Assembly (NCBI GenBank): GCA_017694275.1
Contig: JADINB010000098.1
Location: forward strand, 1 to 6,725
DNA length: 6,725 nt
DNA from: Candidatus Egerieousia excrementavium
GTDB lineage: Bacteria > Bacteroidota > Bacteroidia > Bacteroidales > UBA932
Reading direction: 5' to 3'
This document shows, piece by piece, positions 6,117-6,725 of the stretch; position 1 is the first letter of the stretch; the number at the start of each line of letters is the position of its first letter. The translations under genes were made by a program, and so were the position numbers. The notes below the pieces were generated by a model that made no database searches, was not told the origin of the DNA, and saw nothing but the letters and a program-made list of their open reading frames with translations.

Positions 6117-6725
6117 TTAATTTTCCTTTTCAATTACCATGGAAACGGAGGTCACTCCCACGGGAAGTTCTTTCCCGTTGAGCTTTAAAATCATATCATG
6201 CAGCAGCGGCGTAACCTCGTTGTGATATCCTATCAGGACACTTTTGGCCTTGCCTTGCCTTATGAGCATCTCTGCATTTGCCCTGCAGAGTCCAAGCACC
6301 CTCTCTGCGGAGAGGTGCGTATATGTTATGTTGTAGCCGTGGCATTTTGTCTTTATGGCTATCATTCCGGCCATTGTGTTATGGGTACTCTGCATGAAGA
6401 GCGTAGGACTGAGTTCTTTTTCTCCCTCTCTGCACATTTGCAGGAGAAACTTTTCGCTGTTTTCAAGCATTCCGTACGATGTCCCGGCGATTATTGCATC
6501 GGGAGATTCAATGCCTGCCTCGCGCAATGCTGAAAGCGAGGTCAGCAAAGCACCCTTCAACAGTTTGCACAGCCTGCGCGACTCCATGGGAGAGATTCTC
6601 TCTCTCAGCCCCGAAAGAGAGAGTTCATCGCCGGGGTCAAGCCTTGCTGCTGAAACACATTTTGTCTTTATCTCTTCTTGCGGAAAATCTCTTTTCCCGC
6701 ACTCTCCTTTTGACAAGATGAGTGA
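6117..6725 (-). CDS. Beta-ketoacyl synthase N-terminal-like protein, chain-length-factor-like (partial, start outside window)
   Basis: About 200 residues, ending in a normal stop. The frame stays open to the right edge, and the first possible in-window start is a TTG at 6716 with no ribosome binding site, so the true start probably lies a few codons upstream. Numbered from that TTG, the recognisable parts are SPMESRRLCKLLK (42-54), the strand DAIIAGTSYGMLENSEKFL (73-91), SPTLFMQSTHNT (103-114) and CHGYNITYTH (125-134). This is the family of short ketosynthase N-terminal-half proteins found in aryl polyene clusters. By my alignment, the nucleophilic cysteine of condensing ketosynthases (GP...xAC) is replaced in NITYTHLSAE by Ser136 or a neighbour, and the C-terminal half with the two catalytic histidines is missing. 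It is therefore expected to be a non-condensing partner that pairs with an active ketosynthase. Confidence 0.88.
   Translation of the reverse strand, partial: SLILSKGECGKRDFPQEEIKTKCVSAARLDPGDELSLSGLRERISPMESRRLCKLLKGALLTSLSALREAGIESPDAIIAGTSYGMLENSEKFLLQMCREGEKELSPTLFMQSTHNTMAGMIAIKTKCHGYNITYTHLSAERVLGLCRANAEMLIRQGKAKSVLIGYHNEVTPLLHDMILKLNGKELPVGVTSVSMVIEKEN

Larger units (their letters stand above)
1..6725 (-). other. Part of an aryl polyene / flexirubin-like biosynthesis operon (both ends cut)
   Basis: All eight genes lie on the minus strand with junctions of +27, +3, -29, -14, -29, -4 and -4 bases, which indicates a single transcription unit. A chain-length-factor-like ketosynthase, a FabZ/ApeI-like dehydratase, a LolA-like protein, a family 2 glycosyltransferase and an MMPL exporter with an acyltransferase together are the known signature of aryl polyene and flexirubin pigment clusters of Gram-negative bacteria. 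The ArnE-like membrane protein and the CrtI/RetSat-like oxidoreductase are accessory. The core ketosynthase, ketoreductase, acyl carrier proteins and starter-unit enzymes are not visible, so the exact product (aryl polyene, dialkylresorcinol ester or another polyene lipid) is inferred at class level only. Confidence 0.8.

Overview
The window is one uninterrupted stretch of eight genes, all on the minus strand, read from right (6725) to left (1). The content matches the inner part of an aryl polyene / flexirubin-type (type II polyketide) biosynthesis cluster of a Bacteroidota bacterium, most likely of the order Bacteroidales. Three things suggest that source: an MMPL-type exporter fused to a PlsC acyltransferase, this particular assortment of neighbours, and starts that mostly lack a Shine-Dalgarno sequence. 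The genus cannot be told from the sequence.

Gene order in the direction of transcription: (1) the end of a ketosynthase-like protein of the chain-length-factor kind, without the usual active-site cysteine, running off the right edge; (2) a small four-helix membrane protein like ArnE of the SMR/DMT superfamily; (3) a secreted LolA-like carrier; (4) a small exported protein of unknown function with a lipobox-like signal lacking the cysteine; (5) a hot-dog-fold FabZ/ApeI-like dehydratase; (6) a DPM1-like family 2 glycosyltransferase; (7) a 1074-residue MMPL/RND exporter with a C-terminal PlsC acyltransferase; (8) the first 144 residues of an FAD-dependent oxidoreductase of the CrtI/RetSat type, running off the left edge.

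The genes are packed as tightly as possible. The only gaps are 27 bases (6090-6116) and 3 bases (5730-5732); all other junctions overlap (29, 14, 29, 4 and 4 bases). There is no room for an internal promoter or terminator, so the genes are probably one transcript with coupled translation, and the promoter lies to the right of the window. No RNA genes, insertion sequences, CRISPR arrays, recombination sites or long non-coding stretches were seen.

A working model, by inference: a type II polyketide system, of which only the chain-length-factor-like protein and the dehydratase are visible here, builds a polyunsaturated acyl chain on an acyl carrier protein. The PlsC domain transfers the chain to a lipid-like acceptor. 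The MMPL domain moves it out of the inner membrane, and the LolA-like protein, with the small exported protein, carries it to the outer membrane. The glycosyltransferase and the ArnE-like protein resemble an ArnC/ArnE pair and could make and flip a polyprenyl-linked sugar that decorates the product. The oxidoreductase may adjust chain unsaturation. The core ketosynthases, ketoreductase, acyl carrier proteins and aryl-starter enzymes would be outside the window.
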